From: a virus
Virus record (IMG/VR): IMGVR_UViG_3300042392_001041
Coordinates: 1 to 40,553 of that record
Reading direction: 5' to 3' (one strand)
Length of the DNA stretch: 40,553 nt
Below are positions 1 through 8,400 of the stretch, in pieces; position 1 is the stretch's first letter, and every line of letters starts with the position of its first letter. The translations under genes and the position numbers were made by a program. The notes below the pieces were generated by a model. It was not told where the DNA came from. It saw only the letters and a program-made list of their open reading frames with translations, and did no database searches.

Positions 1-360
1 ACCGACCGATTACTGGTTCACCTTTACTGAAGAAACCGTATTTGTAGCCACAACCTATCAGTCGGGCGATCTACCATCTGACCCGCAATTGTGGCTGTAT
101 GCAGGGGATTTGTTGCTTTTTACAAACGACGATTACTTAGGGCTTCAATCCCATATTGAAATAACGCTTCAACCAGGCGACTACCGTCTCCGAGCTAGCA
201 CCTGCTGCTACGAACCTGACGTGTGGCGCGATGGCATCGTTTGGAATATCCAATACGAGTTGTATTACACCGGGATACAAATAGAACCAACCACCACCAC
301 CATTCAGGAGACGACAACCACGACATGGGAGCCAACTACAACATCCACGGAACCGACGAC
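1..360. repeat. Left copy of the overlapping contig ends
   Basis: Bases 1-360 correspond to 40131-40553. The two copies share reading frame and most bases, differ by many substitutions that are mostly silent, and differ by 63 bases (21 codons) that are extra in the right copy, inside the Thr-rich linker. Either the genome is circular or terminally redundant and two strain variants were assembled at the ends, or two paralogues lie side by side. Confidence 0.85.
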
Positions 361-1015
361 GACCTCTACTACTACTGCCCCAACAACGAGTGTCCCTGTC
401 GAGGAACCACCGACCACCGTGGAAACGACAACTACCTCGTCTTCTACTACGACAACAACGACTATTGGAAGCACCACCGTTTTGGCTACAGTCCCCCCAA
501 CGACAGAAGCCCCGACGACCACGGCGCAGACAGTACCCGTGACGACAACTCTGCCACCGACGACGACTACCAGCACTACGACGACATCTTTGGCTCCTAC
601 AACGACGGCGACGACTTCCACCCCGCCTACCGAGCCGCCTACAACGACCACCTTGCCGCCAAACGACAGCCCACCACCGCCTGACGCAAGCCCAGCCGAA
701 CTGGTCGCTTACCTTGACACCGTCACCGCCGAAGACCTAGCAACCCTAGACACCGAAGAAATCACACAGCTCGTAGACGACATTGCCAACGCTGAACTAA
801 CAGACGAACAAGCCGAACAGATCGCCCTAGCTTTAACCGATGCCCCGGCTGAAGTCAAAGAAGCGTTCCAAGAAGCAGTCAACGTCTTCGGTGGACAATT
901 TGACTCATATGTACCCACAGGATCGACCGTACCTGTCGGAACTCGTAGAACCCTTATAGCGGTCACAACTGCCACCTTCGCAGCGTCCACCCCTATAAGT
1001 AGAAAGAAGCCGTAA
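1..1015 (+). CDS. Secreted Thr-rich stalk protein, 3' part
   Basis: The frame is open from base 2, so the gene begins before the window; the other end of the window (from 40039) carries its start in a diverged copy. The visible part has a folded Cys/Tyr-rich head (residues before the linker include a CCYEPDVW motif), then about 110 residues of Thr/Pro/Ser linker (TTTT and PTTT runs), then an acidic helical segment (LTDEQAEQIALALTD), a YVPTGSTVPVGTRR motif, a hydrophobic stretch (TLIAVTTATFAA) and a basic tail SRKKP. With the N-terminal signal peptide of the second copy this is a secreted protein that may stay anchored by its C-terminus. It lies directly before the lysis cassette (TAATG overlap with the next gene). 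Function is unknown; superinfection exclusion, host-surface mimicry or a role in lysis are possible. Confidence 0.75.
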   Translation, partial: PTDYWFTFTEETVFVATTYQSGDLPSDPQLWLYAGDLLLFTNDDYLGLQSHIEITLQPGDYRLRASTCCYEPDVWRDGIVWNIQYELYYTGIQIEPTTTTIQETTTTTWEPTTTSTEPTTTSTTTAPTTSVPVEEPPTTVETTTTSSSTTTTTTIGSTTVLATVPPTTEAPTTTAQTVPVTTTLPPTTTTSTTTTSLAPTTTATTSTPPTEPPTTTTLPPNDSPPPPDASPAELVAYLDTVTAEDLATLDTEEITQLVDDIANAELTDEQAEQIALALTDAPAEVKEAFQEAVNVFGGQFDSYVPTGSTVPVGTRRTLIAVTTATFAASTPISRKKP

Positions 1016-1176
1016 TGAAAAAGCCAGTCAAAACAATCATCGAATCAGCAATCATGTCAGGGTCACTTGGCCTGGTTCTAATTACCCTGTCAGGCACGAC
1101 CCGAACCCAGGCATTGGTCATCTCCATTGTCTCCGTCGGACTGTTCTTCGTGTCGTCGCTGGCAGACCGTGACTAG
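1015..1176 (+). CDS. Small two-helix membrane protein, holin candidate
   Basis: 53 residues, ATG overlapping the upstream TAA (TAATG). The sequence has a basic start (MKKPVKT), a hydrophobic segment around residues 11-27 (IMSGSLGLVLITLSG), a short polar turn (TTRTQ) and a second hydrophobic segment at 33-48, ending in an acidic tail. That topology, the size and the position a few hundred bases before an endolysin fit a class II-type holin or another small lysis membrane protein. No family is recognised; the call rests on topology and context. Confidence 0.6.
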   Translation: MKKPVKTIIESAIMSGSLGLVLITLSGTTRTQALVISIVSVGLFFVSSLADRD

Positions 1177-1186
1177 ACTAGAACCC

Positions 1187-1342
1187 ATGACCAAGCCAGT
1201 AAAGACAGCACTAATAGCATCAGTAGTGCTAACCTGCGCTTTACTATCCCAATGCTCAGACAGGTACAGGTATCCTTGTGACGACCCAGCCAACATCGGA
1301 AAACCCGAATGCCCGCCCGCAACGGTCAATCCCGCCCCGTAA
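1187..1342 (+). CDS. Small lipoprotein-like protein
   Basis: 51 residues. The N-terminus is a signal-like segment (MTKPVKTALIASVVLTCALL) followed by SQC, a poor match to a lipobox because of Gln before Cys. The mature part holds YRYPCDDPANIGKPECPP, a Cys/Pro motif that resembles short lipoproteins in lysis regions of many marine and freshwater podoviruses (recalled, not searched). ATG at 1187 was chosen over upstream starts because it gives the signal segment and lies 10 bases after the previous stop. It may be part of the lysis machinery. Confidence 0.55.
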   Translation: MTKPVKTALIASVVLTCALLSQCSDRYRYPCDDPANIGKPECPPATVNPAP

Positions 1343-1349
1343 GAAGCGC

Positions 1350-1595
1350 ATGGATCAAAACGAACTAGACGCTCGACTGCGCTTCTATGTCGGTATCGGA
1401 CTCATTATCATTGTTGGACTTATCGTCTGCACGATGCTGTTCGGACTTTTATTCGTCGTACAGCCGCTCGACGCTCAATCGCCCAATGACAAAGCGATGC
1501 TTGAAATGCTCGGCCCGATTTGCTATACATTGGTAGGAGCTGCCGTCGGGATCGTTGCGACACGCGGCAACCGCCAAGACCCACCATCCGAATAA
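1350..1595 (+). CDS. Two-helix membrane protein, holin-like
   Basis: 81 residues from ATG 1350, with AAGAAG just upstream. Two hydrophobic segments are clear: residues about 13-37 (YVGIGLIIIVGLIVCTMLFG) and about 53-72 (GPICYTLVGAAVGIVAT), separated by a polar loop with NDK, and a polar C-terminus. This pattern is common in phage holins and the gene sits two genes before the endolysin. It is a better holin candidate than the 53-residue protein upstream, though both may act together. A GTG at 1278 would lengthen it but would overlap the lipoprotein-like gene by 65 bases. Confidence 0.6.
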   Translation: MDQNELDARLRFYVGIGLIIIVGLIVCTMLFGLLFVVQPLDAQSPNDKAMLEMLGPICYTLVGAAVGIVATRGNRQDPPSE

Positions 1596-1608
1596 CTAGG
1601 AGCCTGCC

Positions 1609-1818
1609 ATGCCTCTCATCCAAGCCAACATCATTTTTACTATTGACACAGACTTCGTGCCACCCGAAATACCGGGAATGGACACCCACGACGGCGATGT
1701 CGTTCCACCCATCTCAGGTGCTGAACAAGTCGTGTACGAAGTATTCAAGAAGATACAAGAAGTGCTACCCGAAAAGGTACACGCCTTCATACACACATCT
1801 ACCCTGCTAGATCGCTAG
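1609..1818 (+). CDS. Hypothetical protein in lysis cassette
   Basis: 69 residues, ATG preceded by CTAGGAG. Acidic and soluble, with a Pro/Asp-rich centre (PPEIPGMDTHDGDVVPP) and a helical C-terminal half (AEQVVYEVFKKIQEVL). No signal or membrane segment and no known family. It lies between a holin-like gene and the endolysin, so it may belong to the same transcript. Confidence 0.55.
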   Translation: MPLIQANIIFTIDTDFVPPEIPGMDTHDGDVVPPISGAEQVVYEVFKKIQEVLPEKVHAFIHTSTLLDR

Positions 1819-1831
1819 TTCTTCTGCTAGC

Positions 1832-2584
1832 GTGTCTGAAATGGCACGCAAATACACAGGCTACGACGGCGACGCAACTGGCAAACAAGCTGGTCTAGAA
1901 GAACTCGTACGTCAACTATGTAGCAAATTTCCCCTGTTTAACAACGGTACTTGGGTCGTTCGCAACATGAACAACGCCAACCTGTCAAAGCCGAAGCCGT
2001 CAGTCCATTCGACTGGCCGTGCAGCCGACCTCTCATGGCGCAAGTCAGGCAAGAAAGGTTCAGGCAACTACGCCGACGCTGTCGCCCTACTGGACTTCCT
2101 AGTGCTACACGCCGAAGCCCTACAGATTGAAGAACTACACGACTACTTCCCGCAACCGCACGGTCGAGGCTGGAAATGTGACCGTGAATCGTGGACGGTA
2201 TATGCCAAGCCGACCATTGGGTCTGCCCCCGGTGGCGATTGGATCCACCTTGAGATTTCTCCCCTTCACGCGAAGAACGCCCTGTACTACAAGGAATTCT
2301 TTGCGAACCTCGCGACGGCAGCGGGAGAAAGTCCTTCTCCGCTAACTCCCGCTGCTGGCGCACCTGCCCCTGCCCCTTTAGCATTTGCGTACCCTGGGAC
2401 ACCATTGAAGATCGGTTCCAAAGGGGACGCTGTGAAACTCGTCCAGGCAGTCGTTGGCGGTGTGATTACCGATGGCGACTTTGGGAAGAAGACTGACCAC
2501 CGTGTCAAAGAATGGCAGTTGGCTCACAACATTGCAGCCGACGGCATCGTCGGGCCTGTCTCGTGGAAGGCCATGTTCGGCTGA
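1832..2584 (+). CDS. Endolysin: M15-like peptidase plus peptidoglycan-binding domain
   Basis: 250 residues. Residues about 20-160 resemble zinc D-Ala-D-Ala peptidases of the M15 type: SVHSTGRAADLSW (His59, Asp66) and GDWIHLEIS (His139) supply a likely His-Asp-His metal site. An Ala/Pro linker (about 165-188) leads to a peptidoglycan_binding_1 domain (IGSKGDAVKLVQAVVGG, DGDFGKKTDHRVKEWQ, ADGIVGPVSWKAMFG). It has no signal peptide, so export would need a holin. GTG 1832 or ATG 1841 could be the start; neither has a clear ribosome site. It is followed by a TGATG overlap with a membrane protein gene. Cleavage of peptide cross-links in the host wall is the inferred role. Confidence 0.85.
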   Translation: MSEMARKYTGYDGDATGKQAGLEELVRQLCSKFPLFNNGTWVVRNMNNANLSKPKPSVHSTGRAADLSWRKSGKKGSGNYADAVALLDFLVLHAEALQIEELHDYFPQPHGRGWKCDRESWTVYAKPTIGSAPGGDWIHLEISPLHAKNALYYKEFFANLATAAGESPSPLTPAAGAPAPAPLAFAYPGTPLKIGSKGDAVKLVQAVVGGVITDGDFGKKTDHRVKEWQLAHNIAADGIVGPVSWKAMFG

Positions 2585-2838
2585 TGGAAGCGGTACTAGT
2601 CGCTGTCGTTACAGGTGTGTTCGCTGTACTAGCAATCCTCGTAGAGAAGGGTCGCAAAGAGAACAAGCGTGACCACGGGAACGTGATGGATCGACTAGAC
2701 CTCGTCTCATCAGAGATACGCAAAGACATTCGCCAAGTGCGATACGAACTAACAGATCATGCCAATGGGCCAGCCCACAACACTAAGCCTACTGTTCCTG
2801 CTAAAATCCCATTGAAGAAACGACCGAAGGCTGGATAG
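2584..2838 (+). CDS. DUF2746-like lysis-associated membrane protein
   Basis: 84 residues; ATG overlaps the endolysin stop (TGATG). One N-terminal membrane helix (MEAVLVAVVTGVFAVLAILV) is followed by a basic KGRKENKRDH segment and an amphipathic helix (VMDRLDLVSSEIRKDIRQV), ending in a Lys/Pro-rich tail. A single helix then KENxxDH beside an endolysin is typical of the DUF2746 membrane proteins of actinobacteriophages, often proposed as holin partners. The assignment is by recall of pattern, so the family name is probable and the role inferred. Confidence 0.65.
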   Translation: MEAVLVAVVTGVFAVLAILVEKGRKENKRDHGNVMDRLDLVSSEIRKDIRQVRYELTDHANGPAHNTKPTVPAKIPLKKRPKAG

Positions 2839-2863
2839 CCAGTAGGAACTCTAAGGAGCATCT

Positions 2864-3793
2864 ATGGCAAACGAAGCGACAGCCGAACTTTACACAAGGC
2901 AAAGCGGGCTTAACAAAGCCAAACTTAAGACTGACTACGATCAATATTTGGCTGATCTTGCTAGGCAATACGGTCTTTCTACAAAACAATTAGATACCAA
3001 CCTTGAATCCCGTGGCATTTTGCGTTCAGGGGAAGCAGGAGAGTCCCGTACTCAATTAAGTGCAGCCGAAGAAGCAGCACGGTTGAGCGCAAAAAGTGAT
3101 TACGATTACAACACGAGCACGGAAGACATTGACCTTATGACTCGTCTTGCTGGTCTTCAAGCAGGTAGTGCTGGATCAGGTGGCTCAGGTGGCTCAGGTG
3201 GCTCAGGTGGCGGTGGCGGTAATACTGGCGGTAATACTGGCGGTGGCAACACGGGTGATGGAAGCACTACACGACCCGAACGCCAACCAGGCTCACCTGG
3301 CAATCCAAACGCTGTCCGTCCAGGAGTGCCAGCACGACCCGAACGCCAACCAGGTTCACCTGGCAATCCAAACGCCACTCGTCCAGGAGTGCCAGCACCA
3401 CCCGTTCGCCCCGTCCGTGACGCAATTCCTAGACCACCAGTACCAGCGAGAGTAGTAAATATGCCTCGCCCAGGAACGACTACACCAGCACCGCGACCTG
3501 TTCGTGACGCAGCACCACGACCACCAGCACCAGTAACGACAGCACCACGCCCTGGAACCACGCCTGCCCCCGCACCACGGCCGACTCCAGCACCTACGCC
3601 AGCACCAGCCCGAACAGGTACAGCAGACTCAATGGCGCGCAACGCACCCGCTACACCAGCACTACCTGATCTATCGGGCGTTGACTTCGCTGCACTCGGT
3701 CGATACATAGACTCACAGAAAAAACCAGCACCAAAACCAGCACCAAAACCAGCAACCACACGAGTCAACCCCGTCTCAGTAAGGTTGCGATAA
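2864..3793 (+). CDS. Gly/Pro-rich probable structural protein with 21-residue repeats
   Basis: 309 residues with a strong AAGGAG site before ATG. Residues 1-100 are helical and charged; about 101-130 is a Gly/Ser/Asn run (GGSGGSGGSGGGGGN); residues 137-157 and 158-178 are two nearly identical repeats beginning RPERQPGSPGNPNA; the rest is Pro/Ala/Arg-rich with PRPGTT units, then a short C-terminal domain. It opens a run of overlapping genes that leads into the 1974-residue protein, which suggests a virion or assembly role. No family is recognised, and the disordered middle makes a catalytic role unlikely. Confidence 0.6.
   Translation: MANEATAELYTRQSGLNKAKLKTDYDQYLADLARQYGLSTKQLDTNLESRGILRSGEAGESRTQLSAAEEAARLSAKSDYDYNTSTEDIDLMTRLAGLQAGSAGSGGSGGSGGSGGGGGNTGGNTGGGNTGDGSTTRPERQPGSPGNPNAVRPGVPARPERQPGSPGNPNATRPGVPAPPVRPVRDAIPRPPVPARVVNMPRPGTTTPAPRPVRDAAPRPPAPVTTAPRPGTTPAPAPRPTPAPTPAPARTGTADSMARNAPATPALPDLSGVDFAALGRYIDSQKKPAPKPAPKPATTRVNPVSVRLR
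3271..3396 (+). repeat. Two tandem 63-bp coding repeats
   Basis: Copies at 3271-3333 and 3334-3396 differ at a few bases only and encode 21-residue Pro/Gly/Asn-rich units. Recent in-frame duplication inside a disordered region is the simplest explanation; copy number may vary between strains. Confidence 0.8.
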
Positions 3794-4320
3794 TGGCATT
3801 TGACCTCTCCACCCCCGGCGCACAACTCGCATTCGGTGTAGCACAACGCGCCCAAGAAGTACAAGACTACAAAACCAAACTTGAAGAAGAAGCACGCGCC
3901 CGCGCCGAAGCTCGACTCGCACCATTTGGCAACGACTTAAGTCAGTTTGACTCAACTTTTAGAAGCCTTTACGACCCCGCAGCAGCCGCCCAACAAGCCC
4001 GTGCGAAAGCCATGCAAGAATATGTGATAGGTCTTCCCGAACTGCTTGCACGCGTACAAGCCGAAAAGAAGTCAGGCTCAGGTGGCGGTGGCGGCGGTGG
4101 CGACAGCAAGTTTGTGCCACAAACATATGTGGATCCCAAAGACGTTCTTAAACTATTTCTAAATGGCAAAGGTCAACCAATTGCCGTTACGCAAGACTAC
4201 GGTAACGGTATGACTTACGGAAATGTCGGTGGATACGGTGCGGTATACAAGACAGGTTCAAAAGGCCCAGCAGTAAAACCTAAGTTCCAACGCACAATTA
4301 ACGCAGACAGGTTTGAATGA
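3793..4320 (+). CDS. Hypothetical, probable virion-associated protein
   Basis: 175 residues; ATG overlaps the preceding TAA. The N-terminal 90 residues are helical (KTKLEEEARARAEARL, AAAAQQARAKAMQEY), followed by a Gly run (SGSGGGGGGG) and a small domain rich in Tyr/Gly (DYGNGMTYGNVGGYGAVY). The same helix then Gly linker layout occurs in the gene before it, so the two may be related in function. No known family; context suggests an internal or assembly protein. Confidence 0.55.
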   Translation: MAFDLSTPGAQLAFGVAQRAQEVQDYKTKLEEEARARAEARLAPFGNDLSQFDSTFRSLYDPAAAAQQARAKAMQEYVIGLPELLARVQAEKKSGSGGGGGGGDSKFVPQTYVDPKDVLKLFLNGKGQPIAVTQDYGNGMTYGNVGGYGAVYKTGSKGPAVKPKFQRTINADRFE

Positions 4321-5483
4321 TGGCTCTACCTAAGATCGGCCCTCGTGGCGTAACAATTGAAGACGTACAAGATGTAGCCACAAACGGTAGCAAAGTCGGC
4401 AAATCTCAATATGTGTACGCGCCCCCCAGCCAAACAAGCCAAGCGTACGACCCCAAATTGTTGGCGGCCTTGATGGCTGGCCAAGCACAACCTAGTTACG
4501 GCGAAAAATACGGTGGTTTCCCAACGCGAGATATGTTGAACGACGCAGCTTTGGGTTACGCGTTAAACATTCGCGACATAGGCGATTACGCAGCACTTGA
4601 AGGCGTACGACTAGAAGCACCAATCTTAAAGCAAAAACAAGATGCTTACAAGTCCGCAGCAGGCTATGACGCGTTCGCATCAGAAATTGCCAAAGGCAGA
4701 GCAGCCCGTGACGAAAAACTTGGGGGTGCATTTAGACCCAAGCCAATGAACTTAACTAGCGAATTTGCAAATGCACAAAGAGTTAAAGCAGAACAAGATC
4801 GCCAGGCTTCAATTGCAAAATATAGGTCTGATGCAGAAAATCAATACAACACCAGTTACGACGCACAGGTTCTGCCGTACCAACAAATTGCAGAAACCAT
4901 TTACGGTACGCCGATTTCACAACTCGCTCGACAAGCACTCATGACTCAATACGGCGTTGATGCCAATGTGGCACGAGCAACTTTTGACGAACAAACAGAC
5001 CTTGACTACGCCGAACTTCAACGCGACGCAGAACTTGCTGCACAAGGTATTGACTTCTCAATGAGCGAAGGCGAAATGATTTATAACTCTCAAGGGCCTG
5101 AAGCATACAATGTTTACCAAGAACAAAAAATTTATGAAGCGACGTACGGCACGCCAGCAGAACAAGCCAAAGCGCAACAAGATTTGATTGACTCACAAAA
5201 CGCTCCAATTGACCAGGGTCTTTTTGAAACTTACGGCATTCGACCCAAAGAAGTAACAGGAGCAGACGCTGACACAGTTCGTTCAGTATTTACGGATCCT
5301 GAATTCTTGTCAACTTGGATCCTGCCTTCAATTGAACTGCTTGATGCTAGCGGTGGAGTAGATTCAGGTGCTGACATCGCTGGTCAACAAGCACAGGCAT
5401 ATTTGTTAGCCAACCCAGGCGATTTGTTGCGAGCCAAAACACTTAGTGCAATCATCGCAGAGTTTGATTTCTTGAGTCGCTGA
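4317..5483 (+). CDS. Hypothetical, probable internal virion protein
   Basis: 388 residues; the start overlaps the preceding stop (ATGATG at 4317, either Met possible). It is mostly helical and rich in Ala, Gln, Asp and Tyr (for example KAEQDRQASIAKYRSDAENQ and GTPAEQAKAQQDLIDSQ), with no membrane segment. Two GTPISQLARQ/GTPAEQAKAQ-like stretches hint at internal repetition. It ends overlapping the 1974-residue gene by one base, so the two are probably co-translated and may act together in the particle. Function unknown. Confidence 0.6.
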   Translation: MMALPKIGPRGVTIEDVQDVATNGSKVGKSQYVYAPPSQTSQAYDPKLLAALMAGQAQPSYGEKYGGFPTRDMLNDAALGYALNIRDIGDYAALEGVRLEAPILKQKQDAYKSAAGYDAFASEIAKGRAARDEKLGGAFRPKPMNLTSEFANAQRVKAEQDRQASIAKYRSDAENQYNTSYDAQVLPYQQIAETIYGTPISQLARQALMTQYGVDANVARATFDEQTDLDYAELQRDAELAAQGIDFSMSEGEMIYNSQGPEAYNVYQEQKIYEATYGTPAEQAKAQQDLIDSQNAPIDQGLFETYGIRPKEVTGADADTVRSVFTDPEFLSTWILPSIELLDASGGVDSGADIAGQQAQAYLLANPGDLLRAKTLSAIIAEFDFLSR

Positions 5484-8400
5484 TGTCTGCTGAAGACCTC
5501 ATCAATCGAGTTAAACAGCGCAGATTAAATCAGCCAACTTCCGACGTTCCCCCAACCATACCACCATACCCAACATACCCACCTAGCCCAAACGCTCCAA
5601 CAACACCCCCGCCGACCCCAACATTTACTTTCCCTAAATATGTGCCGACAGGGAATGTCCCGCAAGCGTCCGATAGTGGCGGTGACCGTAGTTTCTTAAG
5701 CAATGTTTTATCCTTACCTGGTGGTGTGTGGAACTCAATCTTTGATGTTGGAAACGCAGTCCCAGGACTTATAAAAGCTGGCTACCAAACAGGCGTTGGT
5801 TTAACAAAAGGGTTTTCCCCAAGAGAAATCCAAAAAATAGCTACGCGAGTTAACGAAGCGCAAGACCAAGGTCTTAAAGGTTTTGACATTGCCAAATATG
5901 CGGCAGAACAAAAATTTCCACTAGCAACACAATTTGCAGGCGATGTACAAACCCTGGGTGGGAATGTTGGCGAAGTAGCCACCTTGGGAAGATTAGATTT
6001 TGGCGAACCAGGTGTTAACTATGCTCAAGCATTTAACCGTGGACAATTGTCGCAAGCAGCAATTCGTGACCTTGGTACAGTCATAACTGCTGGCCGTCTA
6101 AGTGGTTTAGGAAACGTCGGTATTACCGCTGGAGCAAAAGTTAGTGCAGCAGGTGCGCCCCGGTTGGGTTCTGCAATAACGAGTGCTTCACGGTTTGTTG
6201 ACGAACCGATTGGTTCATCAGTTCGTGGTGCTGCTCGCGTTGCCAATTTAGGTTCAAGGATAATCCCCGGAACATCAGGCTTGACCGATGCGACAGGGCG
6301 CGTTTCAACAGCAGACCGACCCTTGCGACAAATTGCCAATGAATCAATCGGCGCGAAGCGTGGATATTTTGAACAACGATTGAACAGGCTCATAGGTGAA
6401 GAATCAGCCTTAATCAAGCAACAAGAAAGCCTTGATCAAAATGATCCAATGCGGGAAACGCTTGACGAACAGATTACAAAAATCCGAGAAAGCCGTGAGA
6501 AAGCGTTAAGCGGTACTGGTCGACCCAAGTTAATGGCTCGCGCTATCAAGGCCGAGCAACGAGCAGCTGAAGCAACCCGTACTGGATGGGTAACCAAAAT
6601 CAATCGTTGGGGCAATGCTGGGTCTGTTCCCGAAACTGTCCGTGACTTAGATCAGCGCGCTCAAGCATCACGCGTGCGCGTGCAAGAAGCAACGGCAGCA
6701 GGCGATACGCAAGCCGCGCAATTCTTTGAAGATCAAGCAACATTCTACGAAGACGCTGCCGCTCTAAAACGATCCGATGTCAACGGTCGACTCAACCCCA
6801 AGAACTGGGACGACGTTGAAAAGCAGACGGTATGGAGTAGTGCCGTTCTTATTATGACTAAGGTCAAAGAAGAAATTGTTCGCGCGTACGACAGCAAAAT
6901 TAGAGAAGGCTTGACACATGAGCAAGCCATTGACTACATCACTAAAAACATCGCACCACCTGAACTGCTGGACGATATAGCCCGCCAAGGTTACGCCTGG
7001 TCACCGCAAGCCATTGACCGCGTAGTGCGATTCTCAAAGGGTCAACTAGACGCATTTGACAGCATGAACATTGAAGGTGCTGCCCGTCTGATCGGTCAGT
7101 TCAGCGAATGGTTTACCAGTCAAGCCGAACAAGGTATCGGTCGAGTGACCGGGGCTATCCCGTTTACTTACAGGTACAACTTGCCTGACCCAATGAATAT
7201 GTTGCGCCAACTTGAGGGTCGACAGAAACTTAAAACAGCAATCTTTGAAATCCTAGATGAAGCTATGGCGTATGTATTGCGTCGCGACCACATGGATATT
7301 GTCACCCAACAAAAGATAGACCTAGACAACCCACGCCCAGGATTGTTTGAGGAGTATGCAAGACAAAACTTTGGTAGCGAACAATACGCCATTGCATATA
7401 AAGCATTGACCGCAGCGTTTGATGTTCTTGTAGATGACCCACGGTTCTCAACATTCATGCAGAACAGGATGATCTATCCCGCTGCGATGCGACCAGTCAT
7501 GTCGGCAAGAGAACGATTTACTCAAGCAGCTCGCGCCGAAGATGTTGTCTTTATGGCCGACGAAATGGCACGGCTCGCTGTTCAAAACCAAGACCTAATC
7601 CCCGGCAGGACAATGAAGTCTATTGCTACTGCCATCAATTTGGCTTTGGGTAAACAAACAAAATACGACGTGCGAACTTGGGTTCGTATTCAAGCAACGC
7701 TCAACCGTTTGGTTACTGACGCACAAAAGGCTCAAGCCGAGTACGAGGGTGCGGGAGCAAAACTTAGTGGTGGCATTGACACTACAATGGCTCGACTGCA
7801 AGAGATTGAACAGTTCGCTGTCGCTGCTAACGCAATGATTGACCAGGTTATTGCTAACCCCGACATTGTTTTTCCTGACCTTGCCAATGGTTCACCACGA
7901 CTTGTCGCAGCACGGGAAGCGGAGCAAGCGAACCTATCTCGCATTGAAGCGATCCCCGACGAGATGGCTCAAATTGATGCCGAGATTAAAGCCGAGATTG
8001 ACCGTCAAAGAGAAGCCAACGCCTACCTGCAACAGGAGTTGGACAACACGCAAGTCAGCCTTGACGAGGCTCGTACTCGCGCTACTGAAACAGCCGATGC
8101 CGAAGCCACGGTGCGCCAGCAGTTAGACCAGGAGCAGGCATACCTTGATGCGTTTAACAAACTGACTGAAGAAGAACTCGCGGCGTTACAAACAGACTTT
8201 GAGACTGCTCTTCGTATTCACAACCAGTATGCAAGTGGCGACAAGTTTGTTAGCAAAGGTACAGCGCAAGCAGTTAAGCGTCGCCTAGTCGAAGAAGCCA
8301 CACAACGTCTTGCTGTCGCCCAAGGTCTTGTAGATAGTTTGATGCCGTCACGGTTGCGTCGCTCGCGCACAATGACTATCGGTTTGGCGACCGACCCGAA

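Noticed and set aside
223-684. Long frames on both strands across the Thr-rich linker
   Set aside because: ACN-repeat codons leave the other frames open by composition; the Thr frame has a signal peptide and continuous domains.
3271-3396. Possible CRISPR-like repeat
   Set aside because: Only two adjacent copies with no spacers; they are in-frame coding repeats.
3157-3864. 235-codon minus-strand frame opposite the Gly/Pro-rich gene
   Set aside because: Low-complexity mirror of Gly/Pro repeats, no start signal, opposite to the transcript.
7839-8126. Alternate frames inside the 1974-residue gene
   Set aside because: No ribosome sites and no family-like sequence; typical shadows in Ala/Gln-rich coding DNA.
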